A DNA stretch of 64,000 bases from Steromphala cineraria (GCA_916613615.1 OU744724.1:20880171-20944170); one strand, 5' to 3'. Positions 1 through 14,309 are shown, counted from the first letter of the stretch. The notes: generated by a model not told the origin, from the letters alone. Numbers and translations are program-made.

Positions 1-3000
1 AATATTTGGCTACGCGAGTTTTGCTTCTTTGATCGGCATTTTTGAAGGTGATGTGACGAAAGACAGTCAATGTTTTGATTTCAATATTCGCTGATATTGA
101 CACTGTTATACGTACATCACTTGCTTGATAAAGGTTTAGATAACGGCACCGAATATCGCAAATATTGCAGTTGATCAATATGACTTGTCCTCATTCGGGT
201 TTCGATTTCGATGTTACACAAAAAGCAACAATTACAGATTTTAAAAACTATTTAAGTCAAAATATGGTATATGGCAATAACATTTTGGTTTATTTTAACC
301 GTTTAACCAGCGGGAAATTAAAAACCAATTGAGACAATTTAAAGGTAATTCAACATTCATCACTTTGTTTCTCCTCTCTCTTTCTTAGCAAAACTGTCAT
401 ATAAGATAAGAAAGACCATAAAGAGGAAAGGAATGTTTAAAAATGCAGGTATGTGTAACATTCTGAGACCGTATCCAGGCCCCTGCACAACTTAACGATA
501 ACTGAAGCTTCAGTGACAAGTCTTGTCACATGTCAGAGCTATACGAGTTAAACAAGATCTTGTACTGATAATATTGACTATATCGGGTACAAGTTTCAAT
601 AGGGGGATATCTTTCAAGAGAAGAGAACATAAGCATAGAGTACATTTATGCCAGGTGAGCCCATGTATGGGAAACCGGGGGAAATGGGGGTAAACTTGGT
701 TACTACTGACAAAGGAAAGTAAAATACAGACTAGCGACTCTAAGTAATTAAGTGTATACAGTAACTCTTTAAGTCGAGTGACATTGTCTGAATAATGCTT
801 AAAGATGTGTGTTTAAGTGACGTTTTCATCCTCTGTGATCTCATTTAGGTTATTGATTTTGATTAGAATTTTTTAAATTCAGTATTACAGAAATATACTT
901 TTGATTTGGGTCCCTTTTTACTATCACAATGTATCAAATTATCGTTTCCTCTTCTTTACTACACAATCCAAAATCTAAGTGGTAGAGATGTTTCATACAA
1001 CCCTATCTTTCATCAGAGTAAGCTATACCCATCCCCGTTTCTTCTTCATCTATACATGTACCATGCGTGTCCCGTATATAGCTCAATACCGGGTAGGGAG
1101 TCACAGGCGTGTTCGCTCCGAGTGTTCTTCAGGGGCAGATTTGAGACGAGATGACGTCGTACAAACTAGTCTGAACGACTGTGCTAACTTAACGTGGGTC
1201 GGGGCTAGCGACTTACCTGCCGTATTACAATCAAACAAGCTGATTTAGCAATTTTAATGATACTTTAGTGAGCCGCACAATTGAGTCGTGTTTGCTTGCG
1301 GATCACTTGAGTCTTGTGTTTGAAGTTTGAAAACATTGCTCTCGCTTTGTCCGTTTGTGTGCCAAGTCGGTGGACCAACAGGTAGCTTGTTCGGCGTCCA
1401 TTCACGAAGGTAAATCATTACTTTTACAAATACCGATAGCATCTCGCTGGTCGTGAGTCGCTGAAAGGGTGGCTTGTCACTCGCCGCTTCTTGCGTGTCT
1501 TAGCCGGGCTCGGAGGGGATTGCGACAATACGAGCACGTCCCAGCTGTGTTTGAGTTCGAGTCTGGTTCCTTGGGACCCTCCCATCCCCCCGAAGTGATG
1601 CCCACCTGGCGAGGGGCCCAGGTGTGTGCAACTCGATACCTGCAGGTATAATAATCTTACTAACAGTGGCAACTGATACCTGCCAGGTATATCTGTATCA
1701 AACCGTGAAATGTCGAGGGTTTGTTTTCAGAGATAAACTTTCGAAGTAAATGAACGCTGAAACATCTCAAATCGTGAAATAATAAAATATAATTTTTCGA
1801 AGTAAACAAATCGACATATCCAATAACAAGGAAAATACATAAACGATGATAAGTGAAAGGTAGTTAGAGTTTCCTTGTAAGTGTTGTCATTTGTGCAAAA
1901 TTATTATAAAAAACGGACGCAGTCAAACGTAATGTGCTTGAAACATAAATTTTTCAGGAATTCAATTTCTTTTAAGAGAAACACGTGTTAAATTTTGTCA
2001 GGGCAAAATAATTTTTATGGGACTTCAAGAGATGCAGGTGCGAGTGTCAAGTGCCAACGTCTCAGTTTCTGACGTTGTCATCATCGGGAAAATTCTTTTC
2101 AAAGTACGACCAATTTCTGCAAGATTAATCCGAGTTCACTGGATGGTCGAGAATAACATTCAATCTCTGAACATTTTTAAAAAGGGGTATTTAATGAAAT
2201 ATAAAAATGTGCGTCAGACAAATGCCTCTTTGTAGTTCACTTCATATCTAGATTCGCTTTTCAAACGGTTACTGTAAGGTCATCATTAACTACAGTCTGA
2301 CTATCTGAGTGTTAAACTATGTATGCTAATTCGATATAGCTTTTTTAATCATTTGGCTGCAACTCATGCATTGAATTTAAGTATGATATAATGTGGAGTA
2401 TGTTAAGAGAGAAGGTTAATTGATGGAATAAACGATAAGTTAACCAAGAATGAATAAAAATATCAAAGAGTATTTATTCAAATAAAATGTTTCTATTTTT
2501 GGTACTGGAAGATACATGGTTCGAAGAATCACTGAAAACGTTAGAAAGCATTTAAAAAAAATTGAATGACAGATATATTGTAACATTAAAATAAAATGGA
2601 TTCTTTGGGGAAAAAAGACGAACAGTCATATTTTGAATGAGGTAGCAACGCAATATCGAAATACATTAATTGCGAACATCTCCTATGAATTAAATGCTAT
2701 CGAATATATCTGATAAAATATAGCAAATTGCAGATGCGCACAGATTATACAATATGTATAAACATTTTCTTATAAACCCGGAAGTAAACCAACTGGTATT
2801 CTAGCGAAAATGTCGATCAATATCATCGGCTACATGTATTTCTTCGAATCATGAAACAAAATAACTCCGTTGCTTTTGTGATTGTTTTGCCAAAATCTAC
2901 TTAATGTGTTATTGAAGGTCCATTTCAGTGACCTATATATTAAGTTGTATTTATACTTTGTTTTGCTTGGAAATATGCCATGTTTATTTATCAAAATGTA

Positions 3001-3948
3001 TGAAATTGAGTACAATGTTTTAAATAATAATTTAATTATCAATTTTCAAGAACAAAATGAGTGTTAACAACAGGATAAGATAACAATTACATCAAAGGAT
3101 TACATCAACAAAAGAGTTGGATACCATTTAGTAAGTGATAATTTAAAGTTTTCATTATGAACTTCAATATACTTAAGCTGTATAACCACTTATTCTGAAG
3201 GATATTTATCTAGACAGTTGAATTGTTGTTATGCCAATTATCATATTTGATCTAAGCTTACTTTTTTATATAAAATCCGTTAACCACTAATACGTTTTAT
3301 AAATTAATCTGTTAAGTTCGTATGTATTTTGTGAATATTTGGAAATGTTATGCTTTGAAAAAGGTTAGATATGTCTTTGAGCGTAGTATCAAGGTTTTTG
3401 CATACATTCCAACTTTACAAGAGGAACGACATTACCAGAAGAATTATACAGCAGAAACAGTATGAGGATATATTTATTGTTAAGTTCAAATTAGACACTT
3501 AACCCAAAATCCAATTCAACTGATTTCCAAAGATTTGACTGTTATGTTGATTTATCATAAAACATGAATAAAAATGGACAAACGAGACATTAAAAACACT
3601 TTCGGAATAATACGGTTTAACAGGAATGAAATGAAACAGAATCTTGTAATATATTCAGATTTAACAACAGAAAATTAAATATCAAACGATTTCCATGAAC
3701 TGGAACATTTATCACGATTTATTTAAAAAAAAAAATGAAAGCTTTAATGATATAATTTTTAGAATGGATTTCCGAAATTTATCATATTTGAAACAATAAA
3801 ACATTATAAAAAGAAATTCGTTATTCAAAACTTGATAAAAAAGTTGATTTATCAAGTCAAGGAGGGTAGTTAGAGTAGGATGTATGGTCTAGGAATGCAG
3901 TGAGCTGTGGCTGCAGGTTCCGACAAGGGATCCTGTGTACTGGGGTAG
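1..3948. other. No gene recognised; AT-rich intergenic DNA
   Basis: The region contains only short open frames without family features. About 1060-1660 is GC-richer and non-repetitive, and could be regulatory or an unrecognised exon, but it has no identifiable motif beyond a TGACGTC word. Confidence 0.7.
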
Positions 3949-4184
3949 TTGACACAACATGCCCACACAATGCAGTCCAGGAGCTGTATCTCAACACAGG
4001 ACCAACATGTCATGAAGCTCCAATTAGCAGCCTGTAGCAAGAGCGGAGTTAGTTTCCAGCAAACACGGGCCAGGGCTGTATCAACAAGCTCTATCTCTCA
4101 ACATCGTACTTGCCCTATTAAGAAGTTAACTCTGCCAGGTGCTTGTTTACTGGGCTTGTTGGACAAAAGTGTTCCCACGTGTCC
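3949..4184. other. Unrecognised open frame next to the 105-bp repeat
   Basis: A 94-codon plus-strand frame (3949-4233) runs into the tandem repeat. Its Ser/Thr/Gln/Cys-rich translation shows no domain, signal or conserved motif, and its end is made of repeat sequence. I regard it as chance coding. Confidence 0.6.
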
Positions 4185-4960
4185 TTCAGAGACTAGTGTA
4201 GTAAGAAACAGTTTGCTTACAGTGGCAACTTAGATTCAGAGTCATCTACCTGAATGCTCATTCTTGACACCAAAACTAGCTATCAGTTGTTCTCTGGGAA
4301 AGTAGTGAAGTTAGAAACTTACAGTGGCAACGTTGACCCAAAGTTATCTACCTGAATGTTTCTTCTAAACAAAAACCATCAGTAGTGGTCTGGGATGTAG
4401 TGAAGTTAGAACCAGTTTTGCTGACAGTGACAACTTAGAATCAGAGTCATCTACCTGAATGCTTCTTCTGAACACTAAAACTATCAGTAGTTCTCTGGGG
4501 AAGTAGTGTTGTTAGAAACAGTCTTCTTACAGTGACAACTTAGATTCGGAGTCATCTGCCTGAATTGCTTCAGCTGAACACCAAAACTATCAGTAGTTCT
4601 CTAAGTGAAGTTGAAAGCTGTCTTCTTACAGTGTCAACTTAGATTCAGAGTTATCTACCTTAATGTCTCTTCCGAATACTAAAACTATCAGTAGTTCTCT
4701 AAGAAAGTATAGTGTTGTTAGAAACCGTTTGCTTCGGATAAAAACCTAGAATCAGTGTCATATGCCTGAATGTTTCTTTTAAACATTTAAACTATCAGTA
4801 GTTCTCTAGGAAAGAGATGAAGTTAGAAATAGTTTACTTACAGTGACAACTTGGATTCAGAGTCATCAACCTGAATCATTTCAACACCAAAACTATCAAT
4901 AGAGTTTTAAGAAAGTTGTGTAGTTAGAAGCAGTCTTCTAACAATGACAATAAAGTAAAG
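4185..4960. repeat. Diverged tandem repeat, about 103-108 bp period, about 7 units
   Basis: Each unit contains GTTAGAAACAGT, TTACAGTGACAACTTAGATT, CAGAGTCATCTACCTGAATG, ACACCAAAACTATCAGTAGT and TCTCTGGGAAAGTAGTG in that order. The CTATCAGTAGTTCTCT word recurs at roughly 4281, 4378, 4486, 4588, 4687, 4790 and 4890. Units differ by many substitutions and small indels, so this is an old array. Confidence 0.9.
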
Positions 4961-6250
4961 ACGTCGAGAGAATGTCAGACGTCCTTTCATGGTGTAGTCA
5001 TCAGACCATGTTGGATAATTCATCTTCAAGAATGCTTAGATTAAACACCGATGTTCCAGAGAGTAATTTGAGGGTGAAATGTAGATAGAAACAGTTTACT
5101 TATATTGACAACTTTGAAACAGATTCTGTTAAAGATATCATGTACCTGACTGCAACATGGAAACACTGGTGTTCCAAATACTTCTTTCAGGAAGTGCAGT
5201 CAGCAACAGCCTGCTTACAATGGTTACATAGAATCAGAGAAATATTTCCTCTACATGATTGTTTTACCTAAACACTAATTTGTGCCAAATTTGTTCTTGT
5301 GATGAAGTAAACAAGCAGTTTACTATCAGTAACTAACAAACAGAACTTGTTGGAGACGTCGACGACATTGTCAGTTGTCATGTAAAGGTGACTTACGTAG
5401 TGGAGCTAGAACCAGTTTGCTGTCAGTGATTACACAGAATCAGAGCCTGTTAAGGATGTAATCTACCTGTATGCTATATAATAACATCGATGTTCTCGAC
5501 AGTCCTTTGGTGAACATGTACGTTGGAAAAGCTTCTAACATTGGTAACCCTGAACCACAATTGTTGACATTGGCAAGTGTCTTTATAGAGAGTAGTGTAG
5601 ATATAAACAGTGGCTTACACTGGCAACTTAGTATCAGACCCAGTTAAAGATTTCATCTAACTGAAAAGCATAGCATGCGACTGTAAGCATGTCCGTTTAC
5701 TTGATTGTGTATCTTAGTGCAAATATCATGTATTTGGGGATTTTATTTAGACATCGTAGAATTGCTAAAACGAAAAGATAATGTTGAATTTTCACTTCAG
5801 AAGTTAACATACATACGTGGAAAAAATCGTACATCATACGAAACCGTAGCAGTTGTGGCAGGTAATTGAAGTGATAAGTGCATTAGCGCTCTTTTGCACT
5901 TGGTGAATTATATTTTTTTATGTTTATGAGTTTATGAATATCAATAACAATAAATAAAAATCGGAATTTAAAAAAACCCTACTCTTCTGTACTAGTTCAT
6001 AATGCCTATAATGCTGTCAGTGGTTAGACTTTATTAGAGCAAGTTGTAGATGGCATCTACCTGCATGTTATATCTCAGAAGGTTGTTCTCAATAGCCCTA
6101 CTGATGTGGTTGACCAGTTTTCTACCAGTTGTTACTCCGAATCAGAGATTGTGGAGTATTTCATCTGCTTGAATGTTATCGTTCTCTCCGAGCAGTAATA
6201 GATAGGTTCCCATAGAAGCTAAATCCACAAAAGACTATATAAAACAATTT
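4961..6250. repeat. Strongly diverged continuation of the about 105-bp tandem repeat
   Basis: Isolated unit words (AACAGTTTACTTA, TGACAACTT, AATCAGAG, TCTACCTGAATG-like, AGTTAGAAACAG-like) continue at irregular intervals. This suggests that the array once extended to about 6.2 kb. No gene is recognisable. Confidence 0.5.
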
Positions 6251-9200
6251 AACCAATTCACTTCTCGCATGGTTGTTGTCGCCAAGGCACTTTTCATGAA
6301 TCAGCAGCCAAACGATGAAGTCTGTTCAGTGTTGCAGTTTACACTACTTACTGTGTTTGCACCCATGAATAGTTCAAGTTATATTGCCATAATTGTAATA
6401 ATCATAAGACTCAAACTTTGAAAGGATAGGATTAACGTTTTAATATATGCAATAATACTGTTTACATCTTATTGAATATATACTTTCGGCTTGAAGGCAA
6501 ATCTCTCATTCTAATCGATATACGAAGATCAAACATGTTCAAGTCCATATCAAAGCATAGAGAAATATTAATTAATATAAAAGATTATTATTCTTACCAT
6601 TATAACCTCAAACTTATTCTCCTGTATTAGCTATGTACACGACGCATGTGCGATATTATTAGAACAGCTCATTCACAATATATGTCTATATTCTCTGAAC
6701 CACTGCTCATGTACCAATTGCTTTATAACAACATTATCTTACGTCGCCCTCCCAAAATAAAGAAGTTGTATATCCATAAACTTGCCTTCATCATTCTTAA
6801 TCATCTCAGCTTCTAGAATGCCCTATAGTAGTCAATATGACCTTGGGCAAACAAGCGAGTTTTTAGTATGGGTCTTTTTGAAAACAGTTTTGTTTCAAAG
6901 GGCTTTTTCTAGATCACCCCTTTGCAGAGTTGATCTTCTCTAATTCCTAGCAAGTAAGTTCCGCCCCTTGAAGCGCATGTTGCCTGCCTGTATTTACTAT
7001 TTCCTTCTGTATTTGAACTGGTAATGAGTGTCAACAAACCTCACTGTCCTTACATGGTAAGAAATGCTTAATGAACTCTTCCTAATTATCAGCAAAGGCA
7101 ATTGAGCTATTTGTCGCTATACAAATTTAGGTTTAAAAAGAAAAAGATTGTTATATTTATTTGCCTACGAGACCTATAAGATCATCATAAAACATTTTAT
7201 ACATAAGAGGTATATACATATGTATTAAAGTAAAACATCATTATATATTGAAAAGACATTGTATATTAACAACAAAAATTAAACTGAAAACGTTATGTTG
7301 TTTTTATCAATGGTACTATTTGGAAAATCTGTACGTAATTATCAAATAAGTTACAATAATACAAATAATATCAAGGGACATATTTAAAATTAAATAACGA
7401 GCCGTTAATTGAGAAAAGATCTCTGGAGAAAGCATAAACTATTTATTATCATTTACTGGCCATATCGCTTTATCCACATGTTTTTTAATATTTCCTAGGA
7501 ATAGGAAGAACATTTTTTATACAGAAAAATGATACACCCTTGCATAAATTCTTTTCATTTGCATTTTTATTGCGTGGCTTAAACTATAAAATGATGATAA
7601 CGTGACCTACGAGCTCGTACACTATAAAAAATAATACAATTTTCTTTCAAGATTTCAAAATGTGACTTGCACGCCATGCTATATATTCTACTCAGATTGA
7701 TGTAACAGTACAAATGCTTCATTAGGGAGGGTATGCAATTCATGGAAGTCCCTCTGACATATTTCATCCGGGAATATTTAGACATCAAAGTGCCAGCACC
7801 GACACCTATTCGTGTTAAATCTCACTATAAAACACATGAAATATGTATTATGTAGATTTAACATTTCCTTAAGCTCTGGTCGTCATTCGTCACATGGATG
7901 GTTTTTGCTTCTAGGCATCGCCCGCCTGAAAATGTTGAATAAATCGTTCTAATAATAGGTTACGGTGGTTTATTTGATGGATAACTGTATTTCAAGCTTT
8001 AGTTAGGACCGACATGTTGTTCAAAACATGAAAATGGAAGAAAAGGGTTATAAACACCCAACAACTACCATGAACGTTTCTTGCATGTAAAACACATGTT
8101 GCTGTCTTGGTTGCTTTTGGCTTGCATAGAAGTGCTTTTTAAGACATTAAAGAAGAAAGTCTATTTAGCTACTAAAATTAATACTTGAGGAAAGAGAATG
8201 ATAGTACAGGTAATTCGGAACTAGAAGAAAAGTTATTTACAAAGTTTTCAACAAAAACTGTCCAACTATTAAGGAATGGGGGAAATGTAACAATGTACAA
8301 TAGAAACATCAAATGTATATGCAATGTTGAATCAAACATTCAAACTAGTTCATCCTGTCCACCTGGTGCTTACTTATATAGTAAGTATTATATCTGTGAA
8401 TAGCCATAGGTCAGGTATAATTGACCATCCGGCGCTGTTTAGAATTAACAGTTTACAGCTGAGCTGTACGACATTACAGCACAGGACTGCTCGTGGATTC
8501 AGGATATGAGGGGCAAATATATAAATGGTTATTGTTATTATAATTGTTACCATATTATGAAGAAAAATGTCATTATGATAATTTAAATGTTCCATTCATC
8601 CCTTATTAGTTTTGTCAGAAAAATATAAAACGATGTCGCAGGATGCTAGATTATCTTTAATTCTGAATAAATGGTGTAGATGTATTAATTCACCGAAAGT
8701 CATTGCTTCAGACAGTAAACACACATATCCAAATCCATATGACTATGGTATATTCAAATGTATTGTGATCGAAAAGAAGTTAATTTAAAATTCAAATCAA
8801 AGAATAAGCAAATAGTTAAAGTAAAGAAAAGTAGAATTAGTGGATGATAGATGTTTTGTATAAAGAATATGACCAAATATGGGATTCAAATAGTTTCACT
8901 CTCATTGAATCAATAATGTATTTCGTGGATTCAGTGAATAACCAAATGGAACCAGAATATAACCAAATGGATTAGGAATATTAAAAAGGATTAACAACTT
9001 ATTCATTTGGTATTGGATTCAATGCAGATTTGGGATATATTTAGCAAAATGTTCAGCTCAAATGGTAAAGAGGTCAAATTATTGTGAAAATATAGAGAAT
9101 TGTATGCAACTAATTTCAAAGATGATATTAAGATAATTCAATAACTTATCTGCGAAGGTAATACAGTTATCGTCTTAATGAGGAGAAACGTAATGATTGT

Positions 9201-12200
9201 CGTAATGACGATTTATATTATCATGCTTCCAAGAAAGTCAAATTAGTTTTCGAATGAAGAAAATTCTACGGTCAGGATGTGAAGAAGACACCATTAACCA
9301 AACTGATTATAACACAGCCTTCGTGATTTAAAAAAAAGCTATTTGTAATCTTACAAACTAAAATAAAATCAAATAAAAGGTCAATGAATGGTTGACTGTG
9401 GATGCTTTAAAAGTGTCCACATAACGGATGTTCCATTCATCTTCGTGGTTTTACGCTGTATCGTCCATTCTAAGTCTTTGTTGATAGTCGGAAATGACTA
9501 ACAATTCACAGGGAGTGATGTGACATTCCTGAAAGCTAAACATGAGTGGGTTTCTTTTCAATTAAGTGGGTGTGTAATTTTGATAGGCGGGATATTTCAT
9601 TGTGAACGCGGCGACTTCTGGCGGTTTTGCTGTGTCGTCGATAGCGACTGGGAGTTATTGTCTGAACACGACGACAATTCAAACATTGCGACTCAAACCG
9701 AGACAGACGGATATCCACCCAACTTATAACTGGAAATAGATCCGGCATCTGCTTACATCACGTGAACCGTATGAAGCGATGGTAGACCTGTCGTCTGCTT
9801 CATGGCCGGCTTGACGTCTGCTCGTCGCGAGGACACCCACGAATGTCGGACTTCTTCCTCCACCCTCCTCGGTGGACTCCGTTGGTGAATTCGGTTGGAT
9901 CGGGAAAACTGCGTATATAAGTTAGTTGTATCGGAGGTATTGTTTAGTCCTCTCCACCCTCGGTGTTTTCTGAAGACGGAATTAGCTTCAATATTCGTGT
10001 ATCTGCTGCTTGATTACAAATGGTCTCGTCATAAGTGAAACTGGATGCTTACCCAAGCCTGCTGCATGTCAGAATAGGAAAATATAAAGTAAACAATTTG
10101 AGTAGCGATTAGACCATGCCTCTCTTCGTGTGGTCGTGTTTGCGAATTGAATTAACGTGTCGTTGCAAAACGCTTTTGTTGGCCTGTCTATGTTATCTCA
10201 ATTAAAGCTACTTAACTACATGAGGCGCTCCCTCTAGGTTCTGTGTGCCACCGCATACCTTGATACCTTACATGCAGAGCCAACCCTTGACTTCACTGGA
10301 GAGGATCGGGTGGAAGGACAGAAGCGAGGAGATGTCGTCAGCCACAGATTCTTGTACCGTCTTCTGTATAGCAAGAATTGTTTAATTGCTGAAATAAATT
10401 GTTGTTCATATTATTGATTATAAATCACTTGATTGACATATGTGCTCTCGTTCATTTGTTAGTTTGTGTCAGTTTTTAAAGAACAGTTTTTGATTAACTT
10501 ATGGTTCTTTTTAAACATTTGTTACATATTGTTTATACTAGTTTTGCAATGAATGATCTCCATACTTCAAATGTAAACTTACCTTGTTAATAAATTGCCA
10601 TATCTTACACAACAATTAAGAGAAGATTAAGAAACATAAATAAAAATGATATTGTAAGCCACTGAAATCTAAATTCTATGTACAGGTAATTAATACATAT
10701 TTTCCAGAAACATGTTGTAAACCGCTGCGATTTATATATGCTTCGTTCTATTTCTGGTCTATGAGAAGTCTATTTTCAGTTAAGATGTCATCTAAAGATA
10801 TAAATGTAAATATCCAATGAAAAACGTTAATAAATGTAACATTGTTCAATAGCCTTGCCATCTCTATATAAAACCGTAGTTATCACCCATTATGTAACTT
10901 GACAAAGCAAGCAGTGGGTTGTAGAAGTACTCACGTATGCATATGTAAGTAGTATACAAATTTAATTCATTTAAAGGTTTTTCAGACAGAAATCAACAAA
11001 CCAAACAATAATTTAGGAAAGCTGAAAACTCCACATACGATTCAAATTACTAAGAATTACGTATCTATGCACATTGTTTCAAGGAAATAAATGTCTACTG
11101 GGGATGAACAGATTTCACAATACTGTTTTTGAACATATATCTTCCATCAAAAGTAAACTGCAAAAGACTCCCTAATATGGATTCACCACCAACACACTGA
11201 AGCATTATGAAATATTTTAACAATCCTTGATTAATATAAAATGAAACAAAATTGATTACCCTGATCAATTTGCTATTGTAAGATGTCAAGATATTAACTG
11301 TGTTAATTGGAATGTTCTTTTCAATAAACTTTGAGCATCAAATTCCTGAATTTGACAGTTATGAAAGTCAAATTATAATGTATAAGCCCTTAAACGGTAT
11401 GTCCTTCTGACGTAGAAGGTAGATATCTCCTCTGTCACCGTTAAAATCAAGATTGTCAGGAATCAAACACAGCAGGTAATGACGACATAGCCAGTAGCTG
11501 TACACCCATCACAGCGACGTCTTCAGAAGAAGCGACATTTGTGATTATGGATTAGTGATAAACCTCAAACTGTAGTTTATGTGTTCCGCTACCACCATGC
11601 ATGATTCATCATTATACTTGAAAATGTCAGAGTTTTTATTTTGAGATGTTCTGTCAGAAATATGTTATAATTTCAGTTTAACGTATTTCAGATTTGAAGT
11701 GACATTAACAGCGGATAGCTTTTAATTTGATCTGGGAAGTTGAAAATTCGTCCGATAATCATATTATAATCACACAATTGTTACATGATTCTTCTAATAA
11801 CTGGAAATGTTTGTCACAAAACTGACATGATTACGAGAATTTCAAGAAATTGTTAAATTAGATGACAATATCGTGACCTAAATACAAGCAATTTGCAGTG
11901 TCACCGTCCAAACGCTGTTGGTAGTTCTTAAGCTTGTGAAGCACGCCTAGCCTAAACGGATATTTAGACGAGTAAATACGCTAAGTCGTTCAATTTTAGA
12001 AACTTAGTCACTGGAAATAACAGGCGTAGTAGCGTAGGATAGATATGTTAGCTGATGTACCTGCGATGTGATGAGTTGTTAGCATAGTTAAAGAGACATA
12101 TCCACATACAGTTCATCAGTTTGACGGGTTTTCTCTAAAGGGTTAACTGATCACGAGATATTTAAATGAACGTAGCTAAAACATTTTCGTATATAGGTTA

Positions 12201-13019
12201 TGTGGAATTCCATAATCAAACATTTTATTAATCTTTGTATATGAGCATAATGTACTAACAATGTACTACAGCTGTAGCTAAATGAACTACGTCTTTTTAT
12301 CCAATTCGTTTCTTAAAAATTCTAGTTTCGCATTCCTGCTTAGTCTAAATATAAAACAATCACACTAGTTACGACATAACCTTTCAAACTTCTTTTTCCC
12401 TCCACATGTGTCGTAAATATGATGCATTTTGATGACATTATGAACTGTATTAATCATTGTGTTCTTATAGCGCTCAGGTGCATCGTAACATTTAAAAACA
12501 TATTGTTGATCATGACAAAGTAACGTCACCTACTTCAAGAGATGTAATGTCACTATTGAAAAAAGTCACTCTAGGTGGCTAATTCATCTTCTTCAAACAC
12601 AATTTCACGGATTGCTTTTGCAAGGATTTCTCAAAGCAGAGAATCAGAGACAATCTCTTTTATCGTATATTTTCCCAAAATCTGTGATGACCAGCTTTCG
12701 ACCACACCCTCGAACTCGTAAACGAAAGAAGAAATTCGAGTCTTCAGAGAAAAAGATCATTTTTACTGTCAGTGTAATCTTCATCTTCATTAAAGTGTGG
12801 ACCAGTCACGCTCTCAGCAAGTTTTCTATGTAATAAGATGAGTCGGGGTAGCGTTCACCCATCCTGTAGTCTCACGTGTACACGTGCTCATGTCCAGTGC
12901 TCAGTATAAGGTGACGACTCTCATAATCCCACACACCGGCTCTTGTCCTTTCCTCGCTGATTTATCGAGGCTAAATATCGTAATTACACAGTTGACGCAT
13001 GTGACGTCAAAATGAGCAC
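6251..13019. other. No gene recognised; intergenic DNA
   Basis: Mostly AT-rich, with no convincing exon or RNA gene. A GC-richer patch at about 9560-9990 includes a TATATAAG at about 9914, which could be a core promoter, but nothing downstream looks transcribed. The rest shows no repeats I could delimit. Confidence 0.65.
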
Positions 13020-13095
13020 CCTCCATCAAGGAACCTGAGATTCGAACCCTGCAGCTCTGGACAGATGAGTGAACGCTACCCTGTCATTATCGTCT
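13020..13095 (-). mobile_element. Possible tRNA-derived SINE head
   Basis: Minus-strand sequence reads GGGTAGCGTTCACTC, then AGGGTTCGAATCTC about 20 nt later. These resemble the A and B boxes of the RNA polymerase III promoter in tRNA-derived SINEs at tRNA-like spacing. The acceptor and anticodon stems do not form a convincing functional tRNA. A near-identical A-box-like word (GGGTAGCGTTCACCC, 12846-12860) occurs on the plus strand about 220 bp away. No A-rich tail was delimited. Confidence 0.4.
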
Positions 13096-13379
13096 GCTTC
13101 TGTGTGAGCAGACGACAACTGCAGCGCTGACAGGACGAAAAGGATACTCTTGTTGTTGACGGTGCTTGCATCAGTTTTGTTCCTCAATGGTTTAACATGA
13201 CTTGTTTTATTATTTTCTTTATGAAGCGTGAACGTAACGAATGATATGTGATTCTGAACAAAACGATGAATCTGTAGAGCACACGGGTATCGTGTCTGGA
13301 GGAAAAGACTATCAGTAGAATCAGCAGAGATCATGGACACTTGGAGTAGAGACGTTTTAGGGACAAGGATCTCGTGTCT

Positions 13380-13745
13380 TCTTTGTAGTTTAACCTTAAC
13401 CCCATGTTAACCTTACATGAACTGTCATTGATGCATTTACCTCCATAACCCCACCATCATGTTAGCCTTACATAAACTTCCATTGGTATATTGACCTTCA
13501 TAAACTTAACTTCAAGTTTACTTTACATGAACTGTTATTGATATATTTACCATCATAACCTTAACTTCACATTAACCTGTATGAAATTCCATTGATGTTT
13601 ATTTACATCCAATTCATAATCTAAACATTGTGTTAATCTTACACGAACTGCCATTGATGTATTTACATCCATAACCCTAACCTCGTTTAACCTTACATGA
13701 ACTATCATTTATGCATTTACACTCATAACCTTATTCACCTTAACC
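13380..13745. repeat. Diverged tandem repeat, about 55-60 bp period, about 6 units
   Basis: Units share the words CATAACCTTAACCTCA, TTAACCTTACATGAACT and CATTGATGTATTTAC. Substitutions and small indels are frequent. There is no open reading frame of note. Confidence 0.85.
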
Positions 13746-14079
13746 TTACGCTTGTGTTTAAATGGCATTTTATTTAGCTTAATTCGTGTCAAAATAAAAA
13801 CCATAATTACTAATCATTTTATAGGTATCGCATATACATCAATCACTAAATTGCCAATTGTCAATGTTCAAGTTCCTTATTTACATGAGAAAATGTTTTT
13901 TAAATGATTGACAACCATAGTTCTATTGTAATTGGCTTAAATTGTGTCAATATGATTTCGGTCGAAATAAAGGACAGATCACTGTTAATCTACGGCGCTC
14001 TAACGCACTAACGTGTAGGATCGATTCATACGTATTCAAAGGGCTATTTATTTGAAATACTCAAACATTTAATTAAGTG

Positions 14080-14309
14080 AGAGGCCGAAGGTTTGACCGA
14101 TATGGCAACTGCAAATTTCAACAGGATAACGCTCGTCCCCACACCACCAACATAAACACAATGGAATCGCGGGCGCTTAGTCCTGATCTCAACCCTATGG
14201 AACTCATGTGGGATGAAGTGCAGTGACGTTTGATTCTGGCTCGTTCGATGCGTAACACTTATCCTCATGAACAGTATCAACCGACTTATTTACACCAGAT
14301 GGTGTGACG
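14080..14309 (+). pseudogene. Tc1/mariner-type transposase C-terminal fragment (degenerate)
   Basis: Forward-frame translation gives FQQDNARPH followed about 20 codons later by SPDLNPMELMWDEV. These are the second and third catalytic-region signatures of Tc1-like DDE transposases (the Asp of QDNA and the acidic residue of the PDLNPIE...WDE block). The spacing between blocks is shortened. A TGA stop (14224-14226) interrupts the frame right after WDEVQ, and the frame then runs on with RSMR, another typical C-terminal word, to a second stop at 14307-14309. The N-terminal DNA-binding domain and the first catalytic Asp are not recognisable upstream. It is a dead relic and no intact terminal inverted repeats were found. 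Confidence 0.85.

Noticed and set aside
9520..9990. A gene starting near the TATATAAG at about 9914
   Set aside because: The TATA-like word is suggestive, but no exon with coding character or strong donor was found downstream.
13380..13745. Interstitial telomeric repeat
   Set aside because: Words such as AACCCTAACC occur once and the period is about 55-60 bp, not 6 bp; it is an ordinary diverged tandem repeat.
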